Below, piece by piece: positions 5,221 to 11,993 of a stretch of DNA of 12,146 bases. A program made the translations under genes and the position numbers. Origin of the DNA: Omnitrophica WOR_2 bacterium RIFCSPLOWO2_12_FULL_51_8 (GTDB lineage Bacteria; Omnitrophota; Gorgyraeia; Gygaellales; Profunditerraquicolaceae). Under the pieces are notes generated by a model that saw only the letters and a program-made list of their open reading frames with translations, was not told the DNA's origin and made no database searches. Position 1 is the first letter of the stretch; every line of letters starts with the position of its first letter. The stretch covers positions 1-12,146 of the forward strand of contig MHHD01000013.1 of the NCBI GenBank assembly GCA_001805895.1. Reading direction: 5' to 3'.

Positions 5221-6573
5221 ATGATAAAACAAATCGCTAAAATTAAAGTCTGGCCGTTATTTTTGAGCGCCGCCCTGATCTGGCTGGCGTATGTTTCCCG
5301 GATCAGCCTGGGCGTGCCATTATCCCTGCTGGCGTTATACGGTTATTTCAGGGCGCGCCGCTTAGACGAAAAAAACCTTTGCTTAAAAAACCTGGCCTTG
5401 CTTTTTTTGATTGGTTTTGCCGGCAGTTACTTCTTGATTAAAGGCCCTGTCCTGGCCATCCCGTTTTGCCTTATCCCCATGCTTGGCACGCTCCTGTTCA
5501 ACAACCTGGAGGTTTCTCTTTTACTCGCTCTGGCAGGTTCGGTCGCCATCTTTTCTTTGTCCAATTTTTCCCTGGGTATTATCTCTTTAGTCAGCGGGAT
5601 AGCGGCGAGCATACTTGTTTTTGGCGCCCGCAAACGCTCCACGGTCATCCGCGCCGGCGCCGCCGTAGCCGTTATCCAGGCGCTTACCCTGGTTTTCCTC
5701 GACCGGTTCTGGCTGGGCCCGGCGGTTGATTATTTGTACTTGGCGCTGAACGGGTTGGCCGCCAGCATAATCGTCCTGGGCGTCCTGGCGGTCTTTGAGT
5801 TCCTTTTCGATACTTCTACCAATATCAGCCTGCTGGAACTGGCGGATTTTCAGCATCCGCTGCTGCAGCGGATGGTCCTGGAGGCGCCCGGCACCTACCA
5901 TCACAGCCTGGTAGTAGGCAATATTTCCGAGGCCGCCTGTGATGCGGTAGGCGTAAATGCGCTGTTGGCGCGGGTGGGGGCATACTATCATGATATCGGG
6001 AAACTTGCCAAGCCGGAATACTTCAGTGAAAACCAGCTGATGAAATCAAACAAACACGACAGCTTATCGCCGGCGATGAGTAAGTTGATCATTATGAACC
6101 ACGTGCGCGAAGGGCTGGAGCTGGCCAGGAAATACCGCCTCAGGCCCGCGATAGTTGACTTTATCCGGCAGCACCACGGCAACAGCTTAGTGTATTATTT
6201 TTACCGCCGGGCGCTGGAGAGCCTGGAGGAGGACCAGGAGGTAAAGGAGGAGGGTTTCCGCTACCCCGGGCCTAAGCCAAAGACAAAAGAGGCGGCAATC
6301 GTGCTCTTGGCGGACTCCGTGGAAGCGGCGACGCGCGCCTTAAAGGACCCGGAGCCGGCGAAAATCGAAGAGTTGGCGCGCAAGATCATCAATAATAAAT
6401 TTATCGACGGCCAGTTAGACGAATGCGACCTGACGCTTAAAGACTTAGAGAGGATTTCTGCCGTGTTCGTGCGTATCTTAAGCGGCATCTACCACAGCCG
6501 CGTCAATTATCCCAGTGACGATAACTATAAAAAACTTTCAAAAACTGATCCCCATCAACCCGAAAAAGGTTAA
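5221..6573 (+). CDS. pgpH: Membrane HD-domain phosphohydrolase, PgpH/YqfF type, without extracytoplasmic domain
   Basis: This is an integral membrane protein of 450 residues. Residues about 10-194 form seven or eight hydrophobic segments (for example P-L-F-L-S-A-A-L-I-W-L-A and S-I-I-V-L-G-V-L-A-V-F). A cytoplasmic HD domain of the HDIG class follows, with the diagnostic strings L-L-E-L-A-D-F-Q-H-P-L-L, E-A-P-G-T-Y-H-H-S and Y-H-D-I-G-K, where H257 and D258 are the metal-binding pair. R-Q-H-H-G comes later. In Listeria, PgpH of this family hydrolyses c-di-AMP; that activity is inferred here. Typical members exceed 700 residues because of a large extracytoplasmic 7TMR-HDED domain at the N-terminus, which is absent here. 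ATG 5221 is preferred over an in-frame TTG at 5203 because the latter adds only six residues; neither has a strong ribosome binding site. The 3' end overlaps ybeY by 59 bp in another frame. Confidence 0.92.
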   Translation: MIKQIAKIKVWPLFLSAALIWLAYVSRISLGVPLSLLALYGYFRARRLDEKNLCLKNLALLFLIGFAGSYFLIKGPVLAIPFCLIPMLGTLLFNNLEVSLLLALAGSVAIFSLSNFSLGIISLVSGIAASILVFGARKRSTVIRAGAAVAVIQALTLVFLDRFWLGPAVDYLYLALNGLAASIIVLGVLAVFEFLFDTSTNISLLELADFQHPLLQRMVLEAPGTYHHSLVVGNISEAACDAVGVNALLARVGAYYHDIGKLAKPEYFSENQLMKSNKHDSLSPAMSKLIIMNHVREGLELARKYRLRPAIVDFIRQHHGNSLVYYFYRRALESLEEDQEVKEEGFRYPGPKPKTKEAAIVLLADSVEAATRALKDPEPAKIEELARKIINNKFIDGQLDECDLTLKDLERISAVFVRILSGIYHSRVNYPSDDNYKKLSKTDPHQPEKG

Positions 6574-6940
6574 ATCCGCTATCCTTAGTCTCCTGCGCGA
6601 AGAAGGGATAAATTCAGCCGAAATAACCGCCTCTTTCACTACCGGCGCAAGGATCAGGGAGCTGAACAGGAAATTCCATCAGACCGATTGCTATACCGAT
6701 GTCCTGGCCTTCGACCTGGGCGGGCCTGCGGGAAAAGACATCTTCGGGGATATCGTCGTCTCTGCGGATGCCGCTATCGATAATGCCGGAATTTATAAGA
6801 CCTCGCCCGCTTACGAATTACAGCTTTATGTATTGCACGGCCTGCTGCATCTCTTGGGTTACGATGATAAGACAGCCGGGCAAAGTAAAATAATGGGGAA
6901 AAAAGCCGAAGAAATACTTACAAAATATGCCTATTCATAA
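6515..6940 (+). CDS. ybeY: Endoribonuclease YbeY (rRNA maturation factor), variant active site
   Basis: YbeY is a zinc-dependent protein used in 16S rRNA 3'-end maturation and ribosome quality control. It has 141 residues, normal for the family. The core T-D-V-L-A-F-D-L (61-68) and the zinc motif H-G-L-L-H-L-L-G-Y-D-D (108-118) are clear. The third zinc ligand, His in the common form, is Asp118, and the position of the arginine that usually follows the N-x-x-Y/F motif is His55 (N-R-K-F-H). A similar Asp form (G-Y-K-D-K) is known to me from Bacteroidetes YbeY, so this is probably a functional subtype. The start is GTG at 6515, which matches the family N-terminus (T-I-T-I-K-N-F-Q) and lies 59 bp inside the preceding HD gene; no later in-frame ATG would keep the first strand. 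It overlaps recO by 14 bp, implying translational coupling on both sides. Confidence 0.93.
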   Translation: MTITIKNFQKLIPINPKKVKSAILSLLREEGINSAEITASFTTGARIRELNRKFHQTDCYTDVLAFDLGGPAGKDIFGDIVVSADAAIDNAGIYKTSPAYELQLYVLHGLLHLLGYDDKTAGQSKIMGKKAEEILTKYAYS

Positions 6941-7694
6941 AACCGAGGCCATTGTGCTCAGACGTTTCGATTTCCGCGAGACTTCGCTGATCGCCGATTT
7001 CTATACCCGTGATTTCGGAAAACTCAGCGGGCTGTTTAAAGGGATTAGAAGCGAGCCGGGAAAGTTCGCCAGCAACGTAGAGCTTTTCTCGCATAACGAG
7101 GTGATCTTTTACCGCAGCCGGAACTCTTCGCTGCATCTGGTTTCGCAGTGCGACAAAAAAAATAGTTTCGACCTGATCAGGCAGAGTATTTCCCGCAGCG
7201 GCTTGGCTTGCTTTATGATGGAACTCTTAAGCGCGGTGATGCCGGCGGAAGATAAAAACGAGGAAGTCTTCGATCTGAGTATCGACTGCCTGAGAGAGCT
7301 GGAAACCGACAGCATGCCCGGCAAGATAGCCACTATCTTCAAGATCAAGATGCTGGCGCTGTCCGGATTTAAGCCGCATTTTGACTCCTGCGTTTCCTGT
7401 CAGGACAAAATCCTGGGCCAGTCTAAGTTCAGCCTGGCGCTCGGCGGGCTCTTATGCCAGCGCTGCGCGGGAAAGGACAACACCGCCCGCAGTATCTTCC
7501 GCGGCACCGTGGCCACCATCCTGCATATCGAGAGGAACGACTTGCGGAAAAACCTTACCCTGGGGCTTAACCCGCAGATAAAAAAAGAGTTAGAGATGAT
7601 TTTAAACGCCTTTTTGAATTTCCACTTAGAGAAGGAATTGAAGTCGCAGAAGGTGCTGAATAAGATGACAGCGGCAGCCGGAGGTTTAATATGA
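6927..7694 (+). CDS. recO: DNA repair protein RecO
   Basis: RecO is the mediator that works with RecF and RecR to load RecA onto single-stranded DNA coated with SSB. The protein has 255 residues, the usual length. The N-terminus H-K-T-E-A-I-V-L-R-R-F-D-F-R-E-T-S-L-I is the classic RecO start and leads into an OB fold (about 1-80). A helical domain follows, and a four-cysteine zinc site C155-x2-C158 and C177-x2-C180 lies in the C-terminal half, within the family pattern L-C-x-x-C. Start ATG lies 14 bp inside ybeY. The stop overlaps panE by four bases (ATGA), so recO sits in a run of coupled genes. In many bacteria dgkA, cdd and era lie between ybeY and recO; here they are missing and the two genes are fused by overlap. 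Confidence 0.93.
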   Translation: MPIHKTEAIVLRRFDFRETSLIADFYTRDFGKLSGLFKGIRSEPGKFASNVELFSHNEVIFYRSRNSSLHLVSQCDKKNSFDLIRQSISRSGLACFMMELLSAVMPAEDKNEEVFDLSIDCLRELETDSMPGKIATIFKIKMLALSGFKPHFDSCVSCQDKILGQSKFSLALGGLLCQRCAGKDNTARSIFRGTVATILHIERNDLRKNLTLGLNPQIKKELEMILNAFLNFHLEKELKSQKVLNKMTAAAGGLI

Positions 7695-8614
7695 AGATTG
7701 TGATCGTGGGCGCGGGGGCAATGGGCTGTTTATTCGCAAGCCGCCTTTCTAAATCCAGGGAAGAGATCTGGATTTTGGAAAAGAAAAAAGAACGCGCGCT
7801 AAAAATCAACCAGCAGGGCATAGTGGTGGAAGAAGACTCTGGAAGCTGGAATGCCAAAGTCAAGGTAACTGCCGAGGCAAAGGAAATCGGCAAGGCCGAT
7901 CTAGCGATTATCTGCGTTAAGGCTTACGACACAAAAGAAGCGGTATCTGCGTCCAAACCCGTCATAGGCGAGGACACAAAGGTAGTTACCCTGCAGAACG
8001 GAATCGGAAATATTGAGATTATCGGCGAAGAGGTGGGAATCCAGAAGGTTATCGGCGGCATCACTAATCAAGGGGCCACGTTAATCGATACGGGGCAGAT
8101 CAAGCATGCCGGCCGCGGCGAAACCGTGCTCGGCCGCATTGACGGTAAAATCCCGGTAGAGATGCGCGCGATACGGGAAATTTTTAATAAGGTTGGCCTG
8201 GAGACGCGGATATCCCGCGATATTAAGAGTCTTCTCTGGAGCAAGCTGATCATTAATGTCGGGGTTAACGCGCTTACGGCGATTACCCGGTTGAATAACG
8301 GGAAGCTGCTGGAATTTGAAGGCACGCGGAGAATCTTGCGCGAGGCAGTGACCGAGGCAGTGCGCATTGCCAAAAGGAAAAGAATAAAACTTGATTTTGA
8401 CGACCCTTTGGCAAAGGTAGAGGCGGTCTGCGAGGCCACCTCCGCCAATATCTCGTCGATGCTGCAGGACATTTTGCGTAAGAAACGCACGGAGATAGAT
8501 TTTATTAACGGCGTAATCGTGCGTTTAGGCCAGGAATTGGCTATTCCTGTTCCGGTAAACACCATACTGGCGGACCTGGTGAAAACCCTCGAATCCCACC
8601 AGGGACGTTTCTAA
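7691..8614 (+). CDS. panE: 2-dehydropantoate 2-reductase (ketopantoate reductase)
   Basis: PanE reduces ketopantoate to pantoate with NADPH in pantothenate and CoA synthesis. The N-terminal Rossmann motif is V-G-A-G-A-M-G (6-12), and the substrate-side core shows W-S-K-L-I-I-N-V-G-V-N (183-193). K185, N189 and N193 match the lysine and two asparagines of the E. coli active site. E268 in T-E-I-D-F-I-N-G matches the conserved glutamate, and V-T-L-Q-N-G-I-G is also typical. The length of 307 residues is normal. The start ATG overlaps the recO stop (ATGA). panB, the enzyme one step earlier, begins at 11994, so two pantothenate genes lie in the same segment but not side by side. The last four residues (Q-G-R-F) and the stop are encoded by the first copy of a short intergenic repeat, so the C-terminus has been touched by a repeat element. 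Confidence 0.92.
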   Translation: MKIVIVGAGAMGCLFASRLSKSREEIWILEKKKERALKINQQGIVVEEDSGSWNAKVKVTAEAKEIGKADLAIICVKAYDTKEAVSASKPVIGEDTKVVTLQNGIGNIEIIGEEVGIQKVIGGITNQGATLIDTGQIKHAGRGETVLGRIDGKIPVEMRAIREIFNKVGLETRISRDIKSLLWSKLIINVGVNALTAITRLNNGKLLEFEGTRRILREAVTEAVRIAKRKRIKLDFDDPLAKVEAVCEATSANISSMLQDILRKKRTEIDFINGVIVRLGQELAIPVPVNTILADLVKTLESHQGRF

Positions 8615-8699
8615 ACTCAAAGCAGGGACGTTTCCAGAATCAAAGCAAGACCTGTCCCCGACAGGGGACACTTTCTCGAACAATTCCAGAAACGTCCCT
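8601..8699 (+). repeat. Repeat cluster AGGGACGTTTC with inverted copy and central hairpin
   Basis: AGGGACGTTTC occurs at 8601-8611 and again at 8624-8634, and its exact reverse complement GAAACGTCCCT lies at 8689-8699. Nested between them is a perfect 7-bp hairpin TGTCCCC-GACA-GGGGACA (8653-8670). The first copy overlaps the 3' end of panE; the rest fills the gap before the secreted-protein gene, whose ribosome binding site (8704-8713, AGGGGAGGGA) follows directly. The layout resembles REP-type mobile palindromes. No U-run follows the hairpin, so it is not a standard terminator. Confidence 0.8.
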
Positions 8700-8714
8700 A
8701 AGAAAGGGGAGGGA

Positions 8715-9140
8715 ATGAGGAAGCGATTATTATGGCCAGCGGTTATCTTATGCGCGTTGCTTTTGGCAGCTACCATAAATATATTGGCTGCGGATGAGCC
8801 GGATACGGTAGAGGAAAATGGGCCGCTAATCTTAAATACCAAGGAAGCGCAGGCAGTCGCGGATTTGCAGTCACTGCATGATGTCTGCATCGCTTACCGG
8901 GATACCACCAGCGGGTTTCCCGAGGACTTAAACGTCCTTACGCAGGGCAATTCGCCTTCGATTTCCAAAGAATTAGCCGGCGGCGAAAACCAGAAGATCG
9001 GCTACCACTATTATTATAATTACATTGACAGGGATAGATACGAGATCTACGCCGAAGCAGACCCGCCGCAGCGCGCCTTTTACATTGACGAACAGGGAGA
9101 GGTAAAGCTGGGTGATAAATTTGGCCCCACCGTGCCGTAA
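8715..9140 (+). CDS. Small secreted protein resembling a type II secretion pseudopilin globular domain
   Basis: This 141-residue protein has a basic start (M-R-K-R), a hydrophobic stretch (about 5-24) and a likely signal-peptidase site after L-A-A (26). The exported part begins D-E-P-D. It contains L-Q-S-L-H-D-V-C-I-A-Y-R (residues about 51-62), followed by S-G-F-P-E-D-L-N-V-L, which matches the pattern of GspG-like pseudopilins (helix, then Y-x-x-x-x-G-x-Y/F-P-x-x-L-x-x-L). It ends in Y-E-I-Y-A-E and F-Y-I-D-E-Q-G-E-V, like the last strand of such proteins. There is no prepilin cleavage motif (G followed by F-T-L-x-E), so it is a processed soluble protein and not a pilus subunit. The function is unknown. 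A strong ribosome binding site at 8704-8713 sets the start. polX follows after 3 bp, so the two are cotranscribed, although their roles look unrelated. Confidence 0.75.
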   Translation: MRKRLLWPAVILCALLLAATINILAADEPDTVEENGPLILNTKEAQAVADLQSLHDVCIAYRDTTSGFPEDLNVLTQGNSPSISKELAGGENQKIGYHYYYNYIDRDRYEIYAEADPPQRAFYIDEQGEVKLGDKFGPTVP

Positions 9141-9143
9141 GCG

Positions 9144-10853
9144 ATGAAAAATTCTGAAATTGCCGGAGTTTTCCGCAGCATTGCCAGCATTCTGGAGATC
9201 AAGGGCGAAAATGTTTTCCGCATCCGCGCCTATGAACGCGCTGCCCAGAATATCGCAGGGCTAAGCGCAGGGATCGAAGATCTGGCGCGGGCCGATAAAC
9301 TGCGGGAGATCCCCGGTATCGGCGTTGACCTGGCCGGCAAGATCAAGGAATACTTAGAGAGCGGAAAAATCAAGGCTTACGACGAGCTAAAGAGTTCCGT
9401 GCCCGAGGGTTTGATCGAGCTGCTTGAGATTCCTTCCGTCGGGCCAAAAACAGTAAAGCTCCTTTACCAGAAGTTAAAAATAAAGAATCTTTCCGGGCTG
9501 GAAAAGGCGATCCGCCAGCATAAGCTGCGGGGCCTATTCGGGATAAAAGATAAGACAATAGAAAATATTTTCAAGGGGATCGCTATACTAAAAAAAGGCA
9601 GGGAGCGGATGGCCCTCGGCCAGGCCCATGCATTAGCCAATGAATTTATCGGGGCATTGGAGAAGTTACCGGCGGTAGAGAAGATTTCGGCTGCCGGCAG
9701 CCTGCGCCGGCAAAAAGAAACCGTGCGCGATATCGACATACTGATGACCTCAAGGAAACCCAAGGCGGTGATGACTAAATTCGTCCGCCTGGCGCCGGTA
9801 AAGGAAATCCTTGCCGCAGGCCAAACCAAGTCTTCTGTCCGGACTAAAGACGATGTGCAGGTAGACTGCCGGGTGGTGGAAGAAAAATCGTTCGGCGCGG
9901 CGCTCTTGTATTTTACCGGCTCCAAGGATTTCAATATCAAGCTGCGCCAGCTGGCCATAAAAAAAGGCCTGAAAATAAACGAGTACGGAGTCTTCCGCGG
10001 GGATAAATTTATTGCCGGCAGGAACGAGGAGGAAATCTTTAAGCTGTTGGGGTTAAGTTTCATCCCGCCGGAGTTAAGGGAAAACAGAGGCGAGATTGAG
10101 CTGGCTAAATCAGACAGTCTGCCGCGCCTGCTTACGTTAAAGGACATCCGGGGCGACCTGCACGCCCATTCCACCTGGTCAGACGGCGGAAATTCCGTCG
10201 AAGAAATGACGGAGGCGGCCAGGACGCTGGGTTACTCCTATATCGCGATTACCGATCATTCCCAGGGCCTAAAGATTGCCGGCGGATTAAGCGCCGCCGA
10301 ATTAAAAAAGAAAAAATCGCAGATAGAAAAGATAAATAAGGGTTTGCGCGGCTTTAAGGTATTATACGCTGCCGAAGTCGATATCGATTCTGCCGGCAGG
10401 CTGGATTACCGGGATGAGGTCTTGAAAAATTTTGACCTGGTGGTAGCGGCAATCCACAGCGGCTTTAAGCAATCCAGGGAGCAGCTGACCAAACGCGTGA
10501 TCAATGCCTGCAGGAATAAATACGCGCATATTATCGCCCACCCCACGGGCAGGCTCTGGGGCACGCGCGAGGCTTATGATCTGGATTTAGAGCAGGTCTT
10601 GCGGGCTGCCGCAGACACTAATACCTGCCTGGAGCTAAATGCCTTTTCCCAGCGGCTGGATTTGGACAGCGCAAATTGCCGCCGGGCAAAGGAACTGGGG
10701 GTAAGGCTCGCCCTGGGGTCGGACGCGCATTCTAAGGAGCAGTTAGCGGCGATGAAGTTAGGAGTGGCAGTGGCCAGGCGGGGGTGGCTGGAGCCGGGCG
10801 ATGTGATTAACACGTTTACGCTCGAAGAATTATTAAAGGCCGTTAGGAAATAA
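9144..10853 (+). CDS. polX: DNA polymerase/3'-5' exonuclease PolX (with PHP domain)
   Basis: PolX is a family X DNA polymerase used in gap filling and base excision repair. It has 569 residues, as in Bacillus and Deinococcus. The N-terminal 8-kDa-type and HhH regions (about 1-130, with I-P-G-I-G-V-D-L-A-G and I-P-S-V-G-P-K-T) are followed by the nucleotidyltransferase core: G-S-L-R-R (about 186-190), catalytic D196 and D198 in R-D-I-D-I-L, and D241 in V-Q-V-D-C. The C-terminal PHP exonuclease domain is complete in its visible motifs: G-D-L-H-A-H-S (337-343), I-T-D-H-S, A-E-V-D-I, A-I-H-S-G, A-H-P-T-G-R and G-S-D-A-H-S, which supply the metal ligands. Both activities therefore look intact. The gene starts 3 bp after the upstream stop without its own clear ribosome binding site. 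A possible terminator lies about 90 bp downstream. Confidence 0.95.
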   Translation: MKNSEIAGVFRSIASILEIKGENVFRIRAYERAAQNIAGLSAGIEDLARADKLREIPGIGVDLAGKIKEYLESGKIKAYDELKSSVPEGLIELLEIPSVGPKTVKLLYQKLKIKNLSGLEKAIRQHKLRGLFGIKDKTIENIFKGIAILKKGRERMALGQAHALANEFIGALEKLPAVEKISAAGSLRRQKETVRDIDILMTSRKPKAVMTKFVRLAPVKEILAAGQTKSSVRTKDDVQVDCRVVEEKSFGAALLYFTGSKDFNIKLRQLAIKKGLKINEYGVFRGDKFIAGRNEEEIFKLLGLSFIPPELRENRGEIELAKSDSLPRLLTLKDIRGDLHAHSTWSDGGNSVEEMTEAARTLGYSYIAITDHSQGLKIAGGLSAAELKKKKSQIEKINKGLRGFKVLYAAEVDIDSAGRLDYRDEVLKNFDLVVAAIHSGFKQSREQLTKRVINACRNKYAHIIAHPTGRLWGTREAYDLDLEQVLRAAADTNTCLELNAFSQRLDLDSANCRRAKELGVRLALGSDAHSKEQLAAMKLGVAVARRGWLEPGDVINTFTLEELLKAVRK

Positions 10854-10880
10854 AGATTAAATGAGGATTCTTACAATTCA

Positions 10881-11017
10881 TTTATCGTTTATCGTCTAAA
10901 TCGGTTTTAGGTTTCGGCTACGTATCGTAAATCGTCTTCGGTTTCGGTTGTCGTCTGCTTAAACGAAACCTTTTTGCACGATTTACGATAGACGATACGT
11001 AGCCGCAACCGAAACCC
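10881..11017 (+). repeat. Intergenic inverted repeat with 7-bp periodicity
   Basis: GGCTACGTATCGT (10916-10928) and ACGATACGTAGCC (10992-11004) are perfect 13-bp inverted arms. They are extended by GGTTTCGG (10910-10917) against CCGAAACC (11009-11016) and by AAATCGT (10929-10935) against ACGATTT (10978-10984). Inside and around the arms ATCGT or its complement ACGAT recurs every 7 bp: ATCGT at 10884 and 10891, again at 10924 and 10931, and ACGAT at 10978, 10985 and 10992. It fills most of the 208-bp gap between polX and apbE. Confidence 0.8.
10940..10975 (+). terminator. Possible rho-independent terminator after polX
   Basis: GGTTTCG (10940-10946) and CGAAACC (10964-10970) are exact complements and are followed at once by five T residues (10971-10975). 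The loop is long (17 nt) and the stem is only 7 bp, and the same bases also sit inside a larger inverted repeat, so the call is tentative. If real it ends the unit that carries polX and leaves apbE-panB to a separate promoter, which I could not identify. Confidence 0.4.
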
Positions 11018-11061
11018 TTTATTACGAAAACAATAGTGTACATCGCTCGATTAGACAATAG

Positions 11062-11991
11062 ATGAAGCCCCAATTTCTAGATCCAAAATATATTTTTGTG
11101 ATTTCTGTCTTTACTTTGTTATGCGGCTGCCAGAAACAGCCGCTCTATACCGACAACCGCCTGCTGATGGGCACCTATGTGGAGGTGATTTCGCCGTCGC
11201 AGGATGCGGCAAAAATAGTATTCCGGGAAATCGCGCGGATCGAAAACCTGCTCAGTAAATATAAGCCCGAGAGCGAGGTTTCGCGCCTAAATAGACTCGG
11301 GGCCTTGACCGTAAGCCCGGAGACGTTTTACGTCTTAAAAAAATCCCGGGAATTCTGGGAGTTGACTAACGGGGCGTTTGACATTACCGTCGGGCCTTTG
11401 CTCGACCTTTGGGGGTTTACGGATCAGAGATTCCGCCGGCCCGCCGAGAGAGAAATCAAAGAAACCCTCAAGCTGATCGGGCAGGGCAATATTGTCCTGC
11501 GCCAGGAGGATCGTTACGCGGGCTTTACTCTCCCGGGTGTAAAAATCAACCTGGGGGCGATTGCTAAGGGATACGCCGTGGATTGCGCCGTCAGAAGGCT
11601 AAAAGAACAGGGTATCGCCAGCTGCCTGATTAACGCCGGGGGCCAGATCGCGGCCTTAGGCGGACGCTCCGGCAGGCCCTGGAAAATTGCGGTGCAGAAT
11701 CCCCGCGGCAGGGGCGCCAGGGAATACCTGGAATTATCGGATCGCTCTGTCTCCACCTCCGGCGACTACGAGCAATACTTCATTAAAGAAGGGCGGCGTT
11801 TCGCACATATCTTTGACCCCCGCACAGGCTATCCTGCGCAGAGCGGGGTGATTTCCGTAACTGTAGCGGCCGCCGACGGACTGACTGCCGATGCCCTGGC
11901 CACCAGCATCCTTGTTTTAGGCAAGGTAAAAGGGGAATTATTGGTAAAAAAATTTCCTGATGCGGAGGCGATAATAATAGAAGGGGAATAA
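11062..11991 (+). CDS. apbE: FAD:protein FMN transferase (ApbE lipoprotein)
   Basis: ApbE moves FMN from FAD onto a threonine or serine of exported or membrane redox proteins such as RnfG/RnfD or NqrB/NqrC, and acts outside the cytoplasmic membrane. The N-terminus has a hydrophobic stretch (10-20) and the lipobox L-C-G-C, with lipidated C23. The family motifs follow in order: M-G-T-Y-V-E-V, F-D-I-T-V-G-P-L-L-D-L-W-G-F, K-I-N-L-G-A-I-A-K-G-Y (161-171), I-N-A-G-G, F-D-P-R-T-G-Y-P and T-A-D-A-L-A-T, where D277 and T281 match the known magnesium ligands. The length of 309 residues is normal. An in-frame TAG lies directly before the ATG, so this start is the first possible; no good ribosome binding site is seen. 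panB starts 2 bp after the stop. No Rnf or Nqr target gene is present in the window. Confidence 0.93.
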   Translation: MKPQFLDPKYIFVISVFTLLCGCQKQPLYTDNRLLMGTYVEVISPSQDAAKIVFREIARIENLLSKYKPESEVSRLNRLGALTVSPETFYVLKKSREFWELTNGAFDITVGPLLDLWGFTDQRFRRPAEREIKETLKLIGQGNIVLRQEDRYAGFTLPGVKINLGAIAKGYAVDCAVRRLKEQGIASCLINAGGQIAALGGRSGRPWKIAVQNPRGRGAREYLELSDRSVSTSGDYEQYFIKEGRRFAHIFDPRTGYPAQSGVISVTVAAADGLTADALATSILVLGKVKGELLVKKFPDAEAIIIEGE

Positions 11992-11993
11992 GA

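Noticed and set aside
5041..5232. Short antisense frame over the phoH-pgpH gap
   Set aside because: The predicted protein is the translation of the ATCTGTGT inverted repeat; no start signal and no independent support.
9464..10174. Antisense open frame (236 codons) opposite polX
   Set aside because: It covers the catalytic core of polX, is serine/arginine rich as typical of shadows, and has no family signature.
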